DNA from: Omphiscola glabra
Lineage: Eukaryota; Mollusca; Gastropoda; Lymnaeidae
Length of the DNA: 64,000 nt
Assembly (NCBI GenBank): GCA_964017045.1
Contig: OZ024794.1
Span: 25,725,340-25,789,339, forward strand
Reading direction: 5' to 3'
The stretch's first letter is position 1. Each line of letters starts with the position of its first letter. Positions 37,304-49,034 of this stretch are shown piece after piece. The position numbers and the translations under genes were made by a program. The notes under the pieces were generated by a model. It was not told the origin of the DNA, did not search any database, and saw nothing but the letters and a program-made list of their open reading frames with translations.

Positions 37304-39044
37304 GTGCTAAGGATTGATATGTTTTACTGGGAAAGTGGGGGTTGGGGGCTCAATGGACTCTGATAAGTTGTATCCTCCCGTCGGCAGACGATTCACGTAA
37401 ATAACATTACTTACGATGGCGTGAAGGGACGCGAGCATGTTGCCCACTACCGAACATTGGACTGACTTTTGCGTGGGACGGAAGCGATATTGCTGCTGGC
37501 TACCTAACATCGGTCTCGCTTTGGCGTGGGACGGACGCGATCATATTCCGTGATACCAAACAACGGACTTGGGTAGACTAATGTCATGAGTATCAATAGT
37601 ATCATATAGTTACAGCAATGATAACTCGCGCAGTCTCAAAAGAAACCCAATTACGTCCGAATAGTTACTTTAACCGATCTCGCTTCTAACTTTATCAGGT
37701 CTCCGCGGTGAACGTAAACTATCTCACTTCTAGTTTCACGAATGTCCCAAGAGTAACCTTTGGGTGTTCAAGATTTTAAAAAATGGCTCTTGGAAGATTA
37801 GGCTATCAAATTTCACGAAATAATGTATTTCGTAAGTTCCATTGTGCCAAAAATGCTTGTATGGATTCTTAGGGGAAAAAAACTTTACTTTTCTGGGAAT
37901 ATTATAGTTTTAACATTATAAAATTGAATGTTGATCATTTATTTTCATTTGTTTACCATTTGGGACACTTCCCGTGGAAAGTAAAAGCTGCAAAATAGCC
38001 GATGTAGTTGAAACTTGAACAATAACAACGCGCAGTAACGATGTTATTTATTTCCTCTTAACATTATTCGAGTTTATACAATAGCATATTTTCCCGTGAC
38101 AATGTGTTTGATGAAACAAAAATATATCTTACTAAGTGCGGTAAACACTCAGCGCTAGCTTTTGAATTCCTTTATATTAACTTTGATTTTACTTTTCATT
38201 CTTGTCTTTCTTTCTCTCTTTGCGGAGGCCAAAAACTTCAGGTGGCTAATTGACTCTTTTTCCGTCCTCCCATCGAGCTGTAACTTGTCACAAAGAATCG
38301 TTGTCAATGACAGAATATTCGATCAATTTTTCAGCCCAACTCCTCCCCTCACCTCTACAAATCAGTGTTTCCTGTTTTATTTAAAGATGAAGCTAATTGA
38401 CCCACATAATGTCATCCTTTCGAGCTGAAACTTGACACATAGACTCGTTGCCGATAACAACACATTCTTTCAAATTTTCTTCCCAAAACCATAAAAAATC
38501 ATTTATTTGTCTTCTATGTTTCAAAAAAAAAAAAAAAAAGAGGGGGGGGGGGATGTTAATGATTTGTTTTATGTTTGCGTATTTTGGTGTGGAGATTATG
38601 TAGCATTTGCTATGTGCTTTGTTTTTTGAGACGCATTTCAGTTTATTTATATCTTTAGTCTTTTTGGTTTTACATGCACTAAATTAGATTTTTAAAAAAA
38701 ATCATTTACGTACAATTATATAAAAGTAATAAAAGCAAACAGAATGCATATAAAGGATTTATAAGCAAAACTTAGTTTTAAGGGTTGTTTATTTTTTTTA
38801 ATGAAGACACGTATATCAAAGATGAAATAAATATATACAACAAAGTTCAGATATTTTAACACGTTTTCTCGCATGCGATTGTAGAGACGCAACTTTCATG
38901 TCGCCTAATCCACCTTTCGACACTGCCAGCATGGCTTTTCAGCTTTGATAACCTGGTCGGGGTGAAAAAAGGGGGGGGGGGGGTGGGTGTAAAACTAATC
39001 ACCATGTCATGTTCCCATACAAGCGCTGAGCGACACTCGCTCAC
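37304..39044. other. Non-coding stretch after the 16-bp array
   Basis: Contains a diverged two- to three-copy repeat near 37,395-37,560 (GCGTGGGACGGA.GCGAT), a dispersed-repeat fragment at 38,220-38,490 and an A18/G10 junction near 38,522-38,552. The stretch 38,856-39,044 on the minus strand continues the open frame of the exon at 39,045 but lies past its best donor. Confidence 0.5.
38220..38490 (+). repeat. Dispersed repeat, about two half-copies
   Basis: Two tandem diverged segments, each with a (T)CCATCGAGCTG(T)AACTTG.CACA.AGA.TCGTTG pattern, related to 26,450-26,565 and to the minus strand of 62,820-62,935. The class is unknown. Confidence 0.45.
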
Positions 39045-39265
39045 ATGAAAAGGTTTCCTACATTGTTGCAGGCGCTTCCTGAAGAGATGAGATTGTAACC
39101 AAGCATTGGTCTCAATAACAATCCAAGTCCCGCACCACGAGCCGCCAAAGCCAATGAAAAGCAACGCTGCTGCCGTCGAGTACAATCTTCCCAGAGTGCT
39201 TCTCCGTGTTTTCTCATCGTGGAGAGGTTCAGGCTCGATCAGTTCCGAGGCCAATGCGAGGACGA
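39045..39265 (-). CDS. Candidate exon 2 of a secreted protein gene
   Basis: A minus-strand exon preceded by a strong acceptor (TGTCCATTTCACCCCTCAG). It starts with two bases (TC) of a split codon, exactly what exon 1 at 63,436-63,490 needs, since that exon ends with one base (G). The joined codon is GTC (Val). The first residues, VLALASELIEP, finish the hydrophobic core begun in exon 1 and give a good signal-peptidase site (LALA before SEL). After it come acidic residues, a KTRR basic site, a Trp/Cys-bearing hydrophobic stretch (GGSWCGTWIVIET) and another basic cluster (FRKRLQQCRK). The best donor is CAT/GTGAGC, leaving phase 0. The frame stays open to 38,856, so the end is less certain than the start. 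The family is not recognised. Confidence 0.58.
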
Positions 39266-39589
39266 CTGAGGGGTGAAATGGACAGGCGTCATCGTGTTGG
39301 ACTTAACAGACAATTTAAAAGAACACAAAGCCCATTGATTTGTTCAATTGGTCAGTTCATTTAAACAGAGGTGGATCCTAGGAGGTAAAAAAGGGGGAGG
39401 GGATTAATTTGTGACCAATTGGAGTTGTTCTATTTTGTTTGCATTCCACATTTAAGACAAAAATTTTAAAGACGAAAATACACACCCACACTCACATAAT
39501 CACACTCTCCCCCACACGTTCACGCAGGCACTCACACTTTAACAAAGAGAAAGACGATGAAGTGAAAGGGTTAAACTATGGCAGGAAAA

Positions 39590-39800
39590 TATCACTGTGT
39601 TCGGCACTGGCATCCATCCGTCACATGGTGACGATGGTGTGGTTTTCGCAGGACGAAATCCACAAGGCCTGGGATTATTATTCTAGGATTATAAGCTGGT
39701 TCCCAACAGCAAATCGCCTCTCTCCACGCCGCTGAATAGCCCAAGGGAACATCATGTGGATGATACAGCTCAGCACCAGTGTCGTCGCAGGAGTTGTCGG
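39590..39800 (+). repeat. Dispersed repeat (family A, copy 1)
   Basis: Shares a pattern of about 150 bp (GGCATCCATCCGTCACA.TG, then AAGGCC.GGGATTATT, then AAGCTGGTTCCCAACAGCAA and TCGCCTCTC) with 46,840-46,965 (inverted) and 52,528-52,728. Three diverged copies in 13 kb show an old dispersed family. I could not assign its class. Confidence 0.7.
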
Positions 39801-40616
39801 AATGTTTCATTGTACCAATTTTATCCGCCTACGGGACTCCATCTCCGGGTTTTGAATTCAGAGTTTCGTTCCCTGAAACATTTGCCGGAATCTCACAGTT
39901 TTCATCCACTTTTTTTTCTTTTTGACGGTCTAGATTTTTTTTAAATAGGGAGTTACAGGGGCTTTTATATAAAAGTATATGCTTTAAATATGACGGTCCA
40001 CGCGATACAAATAAATTACTTTGAATCGCTTCGGCTTTGTAATCTTACAATAGTTGTCATCATGACACAATAACATGTCATGATAGGAGCTTTTGTTATA
40101 ATTAGTTATGTATACTCTTACTAAGAGCGTGTAGATTGGCAATGTTGCTTGTACACGGTATAGAGAACAATGAATGTTGTAAAGTCATTTGCACTTACTG
40201 ATAGAAAATTGTCTGTCGTTGGCATTTAAAAAAATATAATGAAAACAGGAAACATAGTCGGACATAATAAATTCAATTACATATAATGTTAAGGATTTTT
40301 TTAACGTATATACTTAGATTATTTGTTAGATAAGCGTATTTTCTAAATTTCTTTAGACACCACATCCCCCCCCCCTTCTCTCCAAGGTACATTTCTCTTT
40401 CCTACATAGATTTGATTTGAACATAGACCTTGATCTTTAACTGATCTCGTGATATAATATCGGAAGGTGATACTGAAGTTTCCTATATGCATGTTTATAT
40501 AAATGATCCCAGATCTTAGATCAAATTGATTGTTTTTTATTTCAAAGTTAGAAGGCATCATTTTAAACCTGTTGTTGCCGTGTAAAAATATGTGCACGTT
40601 TCACATGCTACATTGA
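39801..40616. other. No gene recognised
   Basis: AT-rich unique DNA; nothing supported. Confidence 0.55.
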
Positions 40617-41080
40617 TGTCTCTGAGATACACTAATCATGCCATTTAGAGATACACTAATGATGCCATCTAGAGATGCACCAATCATGCCATCAAGAGAT
40701 ACACAAATCATGCCATCTAGAGATGCACCAATCATGCCATCTAGAGATACACCAATCATGTCATCAAGAGATGCACCAATTATGCCATCTAGAGATACAC
40801 TAATCATGCCATCTAGAGATGCACCAATCATGCCATCCAGAGATACACCAATCATGCCATCTAGAGATACACCAATCATGCCATCTAGAGATGCACCAAT
40901 CATGCCATTTAGAGATACACCAATCATGCCATCTAGAGATGCACCAATCATGCCATCTAGAGATGCACCAATCATGCCATCTAGAGATGCACCAATCATG
41001 CCATCTAGAGATGCACCAATCATGCCATCTAGAGATACACTAATCATGCCATCTAGAGATGCACCAATCATCCCATCTAA
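40617..41080. repeat. 24-bp minisatellite
   Basis: About 19 copies of ATGCCATCTAGAGATGCACC plus AATC, with alternating GATGC and GATAC variants. The 24-bp unit leaves both strands open (160 and 224 codons, eight-residue period), a consequence of unit length. Confidence 0.98.
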
Positions 41081-41170
41081 CATTGTACATCGTGGATCAT
41101 CAGTTTCAGACTTCTCCGGAAATGAATATTTCCAAATCTACAAACGGGAAGCTTTTAAAAACGTCAACGG

Positions 41171-41505
41171 CTTTCTGCAGCTATGTTCGTCTTTGTTACC
41201 GGTTGGAGACCCTGCTTTCTGTAGATATGTTCGTCTTTGTTACCGGTTGCAGACCCTGCTTTCTGCAGCTATGTTCGTCTTTGTTACCGGTTGGAGACCC
41301 TGCTTTCTGTAGATATGTTCGTCTTTCTTACCGGTTGGAGACCCTGCTTTCTGTAGATATGTTCGTCTTTGTTACCGGTTGGAGACCATGCTTTCTGTAG
41401 ATATGTTCGTCTTTGTTACCGGTTGGAGACCCTGCTTTCTGTAGATATGTTCGTCTTTGTTACCTGTTGGAGACCATGCTTTCTGTAGATATGTTCGTCT
41501 TTTAA
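41171..41505. repeat. 44-bp minisatellite
   Basis: About 7.5 copies of a 44-bp unit containing TTCGTCTTTGTTACCGGTTG. It follows the 24-bp array by only 90 bp. Confidence 0.97.
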
Positions 41506-42704
41506 TGCATTCAAATTTTTTTCGGTTTATTCTTTGGTGGTTTTTTTTTCGACATTTCGTTCGAAATTTTGAATAACACTTATGATGCAAAGTGTAAAGT
41601 TGAGGCGAGAATCCGTAAAATTTTGAGCAGTAAAAATGCTTTGGGAGATTGAACTATTTTTTTTTCTGTTAGGGAAGTGGGATGTAGCCTACTTGTTGGA
41701 CTGTTTCAACGTTCTTTTGTAATGGAGAAAGATTCCTAATACAAGTTGATGTGACAAAACACTTTGCAAATAAAAAAAAAAATGTTCTTTTTTTTTTTTT
41801 CATAAAATACAGTTTTGCGCCCCGTGGGGGAAGTGGGAAAAAAAAGAATTAACATTCCCAAAATTGCTTAAAATCTTAAGTTTTAAATATTTTAATTTAG
41901 CCTGCAGACAAACAACTGTGATGGTACACATTCTTTTCCACCCGATACCAGGTTCAGATCTGGTGTCGATCTGAAGGCCGGAGCTTACGCGAGGGGAAAT
42001 AATTCAAATTGAGACACCCCCCCCCCCCCAAAAAAAAAAAAAAAAAAAAAAATCCTCCCATTAGCTGAATGTTGACTCTGGAACGATGCCAAGGAGAAAA
42101 TAATCGAGGAACTAGGCTTCCGATAAGTCTGAGTTTTCGCAATAAAAATCCGCTGACTGTAACATAATAATGATGTGTGCCAGGAGACGCGATGACCTAG
42201 TTACCTCTTAAAACTTGAGTGAATTTTTAGTAAAAAATGTTCCCTACAACGCACGTTTCCGCCCGAAAATTCACGTCATTTCTTGTTATGCCTTATTCCA
42301 GAATAATGGCCCCCTTCCTGCTGACCTCCCATAATCAAAACAAACAATTATCTAGGTAATATTACCATCAACTTATGTCACTAACGCTTTCACTAAATAC
42401 AATTCCCGAGAACGCGATTCTTAGAAATACTGCAAGCGTTTGGAGCGTTATATTTTCCTTTGCTGTACGGAAATAGTCCCAATAGTAGTTGAATGGTGTT
42501 TTAAACCTGAGATGTCAAAGGGGGGCGGGGGGGGGGGACGACATAACAATATTAATATAGTTCATGGGCGGTGGCGTTCGTGGGGGTGGGTGGTGGTAAG
42601 CACTTACTGGGAATTGGGTAAATCGCGTCGCTTGAATGCATGTTGGAGTCGTGTAATTTCAGTCCACGCGATACGGCCGCCATTGCGGGCTGTCGCTTAT
42701 TTTG
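41506..42704. other. No gene recognised
   Basis: AT-rich DNA with a C13-A23 junction at 42,017-42,052 and G-tracts near 42,520-42,538. No exon is supported. Confidence 0.55.
42017..42052 (+). repeat. C13-A23 tract junction
   Basis: Thirteen C run directly into twenty-three A; read on the minus strand this is a T-tract followed by a G-tract, as at 8,323 and 27,424. Confidence 0.95.
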
Positions 42705-44180
42705 ACATAAGTCCCGGAGTCTGTGTACTTCCTGGTCACATCTCAATGTTTGTTTTAACATAAGTCCCGGAGTCTGTGCACTTCCTGGTCACATCTCAAT
42801 GTTTGTTTTAACATAAGTCCCGGAGTCTGTGCACTTCCTGGTCACATCTCAAAGTTTGTTTTAACATAAGTCCCGGAGTCTGTGTACTTCCTGTTCATAT
42901 CTCAATGTTTGTTTTAACATAAGTCCCGGAGTCTGTGCACTTCCTGGTCACATCTCAATGTTTGTTTTAACATAAGTCCCGGAGTCTGTGTACTTCCTGG
43001 TCACATCTCAATGTTTGTTTTAACATAAGTCCCGGAGTCTGTGCACTTCCTGGTCACATCTCAATGTTTGTTTTAACATAAGACCCGGAGTCTGTGTACT
43101 TCCTGGTCACATCTCAATGTTTGTTTTAACATAAGTCCCGGAGTCTGTGTACTTCCTGGTCACATCTCAATGTTTATTTTGACATAAGTCCCGGAGTCTG
43201 TGCACTTCCTGGTCACATCTCAATGTTTGTTTTGACATAAGTCCCGGAGTCTGTGCACTTCCTGGTCACATCTCAATGTTTGTTTTAACATAAGTCCCGG
43301 AGTCTGTGTACTTCCTGGTCACATCTCAATGTTTGTTTTAACATAAGTCCCGGAGTCTGTGCACTTCCTGGTCACATCTCAATGTTTGTTTTAACATAAG
43401 TCCCGGAGTATGTGTACTTCCTGGTCACATCTCAATGTTTGTTTTAACATAAGTCCCGGAGTCTGTGCACTTCCTGGTCACATCTCAATGTTTGTTTTAA
43501 CATAAGACCCGGAGTCTGTGTACTTCCTGGTCACATCTCAATGTTTGTTTTAACATAAGTCCCGGAGTCTGTGTACTTCCTGGTCACATCTCAATGTTTA
43601 TTTTGATATAAGTCCCGGAGTCTGTGTACTTCCTGGTCACATCTCAATGTTTGTTTTGACATAAGTCCCGGAGTCTGTGCACTTCCTGGTCACATCTCAA
43701 TGTTTGTTTTGACATAAGTCCCGGAGTCTGTGCACTTCCTGGTCACATCTCAATGTTTGTTTTAACATAAGTCCCGGAGTCTGTGTACTTCCTGGTCACA
43801 TCTCAATGTTTGTTTTAACATAAGTCCCGGAGTCTGTGCACTTCCTGGTCACATCTCAATGTTTGTTTTAACATAAGTCCCGGAGTCTGTGCACTTCCTG
43901 GTCACATTTCAATGTTTTTTTTTACATAAGTCCCGGAGTCTGTGCACTTCCTGGTCACATCTCAATGTTTGTTTTAACATAAGTCCCGGAGTCTGTGTAC
44001 TTCCTGGTCACATTTCAGTGTTTGTTTTAACATAAGTCCCGGAGTCTGTGTACTTCCTGGTCACATTTCAGTGTTTGTTTTAACATAAGTCCCGGAGTCT
44101 GTGTACTTCCTGGTCACATTTCAGTGTTTGTTTTAACATAAGTCCCGGAGTCTGTGTACTTCCTGGTCACATTTCAATGT
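42705..44180. repeat. 53-bp minisatellite with higher-order structure
   Basis: About 28 copies of a 53-bp unit containing CATAAGTCCCGGAGTCTGTG and CACTTCCTGGTCACATCTCA. Diagnostic variants (AGACCCGG, TTTATTTTG, GTAC against GCAC) recur with an offset of 424 bp, or eight units, so a block of units was itself duplicated. The last four units share CATTTCAGTG and form their own subfamily. Confidence 0.98.
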
Positions 44181-44867
44181 AAAGCCTGCGTTAACTTTTT
44201 TCTCGTATTGTTTCTTGCAGTTCGTGACAGAAGGCGTCCAGCCGAGACGTCCGTGTTTTTGTTGGTTTCTTTTTCAATATTACCCATATCTTGTTCAGAG
44301 TTAATATTCCCTTACACATCGTGATCGCAGTATTAACAAATGTATTCTTGAGTGCTTCCACATTCCAGGGCGGGGGGGGGGGGGGGGAAGTGAATCATTC
44401 TTCTAAATTTGAATAAAATTGTCTATTAAAAAATTAGAGATCTGAAATATCTGAGGATGTGATATTACAACAACAACAAAAAAAATTAATGGAAAAAGAC
44501 GTAATTTCTAATCAGTGGTGTCGCAATCTGTCTCTTAGGACTTAACTTGAGCTTCATTCAGGAGACGCGATCAAAAATAAATAAGAAACGTATGGTTTTT
44601 CTATATTTATAACAAAAAATATTAATTAACAGTAATTTTTGTTTAAAGTCGGTTTTTAATTTAAGAAATTCTAGATGCTGTCGTTTTTTTTGTGTGTGTT
44701 TTTTTGGTGTATAATTCTATTCACCTGTTTGAGAATGAAATCCTCTTCTCGTCTGCTCTTGTTGCAATAACAGAGTCATTACATGTCTTGTTCATTTTAT
44801 AGTTGCAAGTGTGTTGTTGTTTTTTTTGTGTTTTTTTTGTTGTTTTTTTTGGGGGGGGGAGGGTGAC
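44181..44867. other. No gene recognised
   Basis: AT-rich DNA with a G-tract near 44,372-44,387 and T-rich/G-tract junctions at 44,820-44,860. Confidence 0.55.
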
Positions 44868-45177
44868 GATGGACTAGATGGAGTAAATCCAACGTAAGAC
44901 AATGCGCTTCATAGCACGTGACTACAAAACCACCACTGCTGGCTACGTCACTGGACTCTTAACAGATTTGACATCCCCCTCCCTCAAAGACAAACGAGAA
45001 AAGATCCGCCTAAAATTCTTCTATAAAGTGGTCATGGGGATAGTGCCGGCCATCCCAGCAAACAATTATCTCACTCCACGGAAGCCAGGATGCAGCAACG
45101 TACCCTACCAGAACCACAATCGGAATGTAAAATGTCTCCGGTTAACATGGCTGGAAACTGTCAAGTATAGATTCTAA
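44868..45177 (+). mobile_element. LINE reverse-transcriptase C-terminal relic
   Basis: The frame reads IQRKTMRFIARDY, then a Thr-rich turn, then LTSPSLKDKREKIRLKFFYK and NNYLTPRK. This arrangement (QRRAARF..., SL..RR...RL...YK, ...YL) is the well-known C-terminal region of jockey/CR1-like LINE reverse transcriptases. A stop lies just upstream and the rest of the element is absent. It is a different family from the LINE copies at 2,848 and 13,125. Confidence 0.78.
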
Positions 45178-45649
45178 ATGCAGTGCAGCGAGTTGAGTTG
45201 TGAGGTGAAATGATAAGTTAGCCACCGGGTCATGAATGCACACGCTTACGGCCGTCGGCTGGAGTTTACTGTACACAGTTCCGAAGGCTTAGTTATGGCG
45301 TAGTCAGATGAAGTATCGGTCCACAGCCGATTTAATGTGAAATGGCGGTTGGGTGGAAACGGGTGTTCGGTTAAACGGCGATACGATTCTAAAGCGCGGA
45401 CGTTTAGTAATCGGTTTAATTGAAATGAGGATATAACGGTGTTTGGTGAAATGGCACTTCGTTTAAATGGCAGCGGTGTTTAATAGCGGTCAGGTTCAAT
45501 GACAAATTGGTTTCAGGCGGCTTCGGTTTCACTCTGCCCCATGCTATCCGCTTCAAACGATGCAGTGCTCCGAAACCTGGGACATTGATGATGAGGGTTT
45601 GGTTCACCAAAAACAGTGATTGAGAACAGCTCAGGAATATGGGAGCCAA
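45178..45649. repeat. Degenerate tandem-like repeat region
   Basis: Contains many loose variants of a 20-25-bp motif around GTTTAA(A)TGGC and CGGTTNAA. It may be a very old tandem array, or a relative of the foldback arms with GGTCGAACGG. Boundaries are not sharp. Confidence 0.4.
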
Positions 45650-46232
45650 CAATTTTGATAGCTGTAGTTTAGTATCGGATCTAACAGTTTTAATAGCTGT
45701 AGTTTAGTATCGGATCCGACAGCTTTGATAGCTGTAGTTTAGTATCGGATCTAACAGTTTTGATAGCTCTAGTTTAGTATCAGATCTGACAGTTTTGATA
45801 GCTGTAGTTTAGTATCAGATCTGACAGTTTTGATAGCTGTAGTTTAGTATCTGATCTAACAGTTTTAATAGCTGTAGTTTAGTATCAGATCTGACAGTTT
45901 TGATAGCTGTAGTTTAGTATCAGATCTGACAGTTTTGATAGGTGTAGTTTAGTATCAGATCTGACAGTTTTGATAGCTGTAGTTTAGTATCAGATCTGAC
46001 AGTTTTGATAGCTGTAGTTTAGTATCTGATCTAACAGTTTTAATAGCTGTAGTTTAGTATCGGATCCGACAGTTTTGATAGCTGTAGTTTAGTATCAGAT
46101 CTAACAGTTTTGATAGCTGTCATATAGTATCGGATCTAACAATTTTGATAGCTGTAATTTAGTATCGGATCTAACAGTTTTGAGAGCTGTAATTTAGTAT
46201 CGGATCTAACAGTTTTGAGAGCTGTAATTTCA
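45650..46232. repeat. 35-bp minisatellite
   Basis: About 16-17 copies of GATAGCTGTAGTTTAGTATC followed by AGATCTGACAGTTTT. Variants CAGATCTGAC, CGGATCTAAC and CGGATCCGAC are interleaved. Confidence 0.97.
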
Positions 46233-46839
46233 TGCATCTGGATACATCTCATAACCCATGTTTGTTTATAATGATCAGGGCTGGAGTCGTGCAGGAACGT
46301 ATGTGACATGTGTTCCCGTACTTTTTCCATAATTGGGTAAGGGGTATCTTTTACCACACTCTTTCCCCATGACTTGATCCCCGATAACACTGTTCAAAAT
46401 CTTTGATGTGATGTATAAAAAATAATTACATACATAGCTCTCCATGTAACAATTTAAGATAACAATTAACTATTGTCACTAACGCTTTCACTTTCACTAA
46501 ATTAAATTTTCGATAAATTCGCAAAATGAGATTATTAAACAAATATCGCAAGAACATTTGGTGAGTAATGGTTTCTTTTGTTTTGCGGAAATGGTCTCAT
46601 TTTAAATATAGTGTTATATTTCTGCGGTGTAAAAGGTGGTGGGACTTTAGAATATCAATAAAGTTCAGCATGTGAGAAAATGTGTGCAGATGCTGACCGG
46701 GGAAAGGGGGTGGGGTATGATTGGAAATCTTATAAAGTGAGTTGCTTGCTTGAATGAATGTTTTTTGTCAAGTAGCTTTAGTAGATGGGGGAGCTCACGC
46801 GTTGCGGCTGCCATTGTTTGGCGGGTTATATAGCTAATG
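46233..46839. other. No gene recognised
   Basis: An 84-codon minus-strand frame (46,136-46,390) runs out of the array and includes a mildly protein-like stretch (HTFLHDSSPDHYKQTW). It has no splice sites I trust. Confidence 0.4.
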
Positions 46840-46965
46840 ATAGAGGCGATTTGCTGTTGGGAACCAGCTTATAATCCTAGAAGAATAATCCCCAGGCCTT
46901 GTGGATTTCGTCCCGCGAATTCCACACAATCGTCACATTGTGACGGACGGGTGCCAACAACGACA
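46840..46965 (-). repeat. Dispersed repeat (family A, copy 2)
   Basis: Inverted copy of part of 39,590-39,800: GAGGCGATTTGCTGTTGGGA, then AACCAGCTTATAATCCTAGA, then CAGGCCTTGTGGATTTCGTC and GTCACA..GTGACGGA. Confidence 0.7.
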
Positions 46966-47598
46966 ACGACAAAAATAGCTGATGAGTGTGTAATTGTTAT
47001 GGTTTTCACTATAATGTTAGAAGCATAATACATTTTTTTATTTTCATCTTACACTGTCAACTGTTTTGCCAGCCTCATAACTTTGTAGTTCAGCTCCATG
47101 AAACCTTATCCAAGGTTGTTTTATTTAACCGCGTGATAGTTCCCCCCCCCCCCCTTCCCCAACCGGCCGCTGGGGAGAAGAACCACATCGCCATTACTTT
47201 GCAGTCTCATTCGTTTTGCTATTAAACCTACCGGAGCGGGTAAACGTTTGAGCGATATCAATATTTTTTTTTGGTTGGCTTATACTAAACAATTGACGGT
47301 CTCCAGGGGCAACTCCTAGCTGGGCTCCAGGGGCAACTCCTAGCTGCAGACCGTCCAAACGAATTTTTGAGTAAATCAAATTACGTTAGAGTATGGTGAG
47401 CTTTGGTAGGTGAGTGTTGGGGAGGACAAAGGAGCCGACCGCTCATTTCAATAGGGTTTTAACTCTGCGGAGAAACGTTTCTGTAAGTCGTACAAGAACG
47501 AACATTTCGCTGCTTGCGTTGATAACATTGCAACGACCACTGTCCTTTTGAGTGTGCATCTGGGTAATGCTCAGGAAACACAACAGGCCATTGTCTTG
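46966..47598. other. No gene recognised
   Basis: Contains a C-tract at 47,142-47,154 and a two-copy 25-bp repeat (CTCCAGGGGCAACTCCTAGC) at about 47,301-47,345. Confidence 0.55.
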
Positions 47599-47882
47599 CG
47601 TATCCGGAAATTTGATCGAAAGAAATTTCGTCGACGGAAATTTGATCGAACGGAAATTTGGTCGAATCGTTTTTTTTATTTATACGTTAAAATTTTGCGT
47701 CAAATTTCTTTTTGAACGCATTATTTTGTTTTACTACATAGTATAGTGCGTTCAAAAAGAAATTTGACAAAAATTTGAACGTCTGAACTGAAAAAAAGAT
47801 TCTACCAAATTTCCGTTCGATCAAATTACCGTCGATCAATTTTCCGTCGACGAAATTTCTTTCGATCAAATTACCGGTAACC
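47599..47882. mobile_element. Foldback MITE, 9-bp target duplication (copy 1)
   Basis: A 284-bp near-palindrome. It begins CGTATCCGGAAATTTGATCG and ends with the inverted arm (CGATCAAATTACCGGTAACC); most of its length pairs with itself. It is flanked by the perfect 9-mer ATTGTCTTG (47,590-47,598 and 47,883-47,891). Long terminal inverted repeats with 9-bp duplications are typical of Mutator-like (MULE) non-autonomous elements, but assignment to that superfamily is inference. Each arm contains a repeated motif of about 16 bp, GGAAATTTGATCGAAC. Confidence 0.88.
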
Positions 47883-47977
47883 ATTGTCTTGATGTGTTAA
47901 AAAGGAGTTAACTTACCACAAAAAAAAACCGTGTAATAATTTATTAAATATGAAAATATAAAATATTGACCCGTTGA

Positions 47978-48165
47978 CGGAGGCGTAGCTAAGGGGGGGC
48001 AGGGGGGACAGATGCCCCTGTGCGCCAGACTAGTTAGGGGCACCAAAATATGCTTTGATATTATTTAATTGATGAAAATAATGTTTTTTAGAGTCGAAAA
48101 TAGAAAGGAGGCTCTTTAAAATGAATCTTGTCCCCGGGGCGCCAAACTCTCTAGCTACGCCTCAG
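47978..48165 (+). mobile_element. hAT-type MITE, GAGGCGTAGCTA family (copy 1)
   Basis: A 188-bp element with ends CGGAGGCGTAGCTA and TAGCTACGCCTCAG, flanked by CCCGTTGA / CCCGTTGT (8 bp, one mismatch). It contains GGGCGCCAGACTAGTTAGGG-like sequence and a conserved A/T-rich core. Confidence 0.85.
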
Positions 48166-48881
48166 CCCGTTGTCAAATTAAGTCTTTCAAATGCATGTGC
48201 TTATTTGTGACCTATTATTATTATCGGTCAACAATTCTTAACACCCACATTAGAAAAAAAAATCTGCTGTTAAAATATACAACGTTTGGTAAATAGTGCG
48301 ATTGAACATCAAGGGAAGATTAACTTTGCTATTCTCTTAGAACTGTCTAAAATGAAAATGTTGGACGGTATATCTTGTAATTTACCTTTTTATCTTCTTT
48401 TCTGTACCTACATAAAGAAGTGGCGATCGTAAACTTAAATAACTCGTATGTCATACGTTTCTGACACCAGATGTTTGTAACCAATCGATAAGTATTCTCA
48501 ATAGGGTAGTTTGAGTTTGAGGCTAATGTTCTTTTTGAAACAAACACCGGATTCAACATAATAATAACCAATGAAATAGCTTCTCTTTTTTAAAAAAAAT
48601 AACAGTTTAATTTAGCGCTTCACTATAGTTGTATTTACTCGATGCGTCATCTATCGGCGCATTCGTTGTAATTTGTCCCACGTTGCTTAGGCCACGCATC
48701 AAAAATGGCCGCGGTTGGCGAAAACGTGTCTTTCATATTTAAACAATTGCAGTTTTGTTTTATATGACTGGCCGTTTGCCGGGATAAGGCCGTTTCATGG
48801 TGCGCGTCGGGAAGTGCGAAACGCTAAATAAATATTTAGATCACGTGGCTGTGTGTGTGTGTTGTGTTTTGTGTTGTGTGT
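48166..48881. other. No gene recognised
   Basis: AT-rich unique DNA; a short TG-rich patch precedes the next MITE. Confidence 0.55.
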
Positions 48882-49034
48882 GTCCCTGGGCGCCAGACTA
48901 CTTAGGGGCGCCAAAATAGGTTTTGATATTATTTTATTAATGAAAATAATGAGTTTGAGGGTTTAAAAAAAGAAAGGGAGGCTCTTTAAAATGAAATTTA
49001 TCCCCGGGTGCCAAACACTCTATCTACGTCTCTG
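48882..49034 (+). mobile_element. hAT-type MITE, GAGGCGTAGCTA family (copy 2, 5'-truncated)
   Basis: Follows copy 1 from GTCCCTGGGCGCCAGACTAC to TCTACGTCTCTG. The left end is replaced by a TG-rich repeat. Confidence 0.78.

Noticed and set aside
40601..41312. 160- and 224-codon frames with eight-residue periods
   Set aside because: By-product of the 24-bp array; the longer frame runs on into the unrelated 44-bp array.
45178..45650. Possible relative of the foldback MITE arms
   Set aside because: The GTTTAA/TGGC motifs are too loose to claim homology; kept only as a degenerate repeat region.
46136..46390. 84-codon minus-strand frame with some protein-like composition
   Set aside because: A third of it is the 35-bp array and the rest lacks splice sites or a recognisable family.
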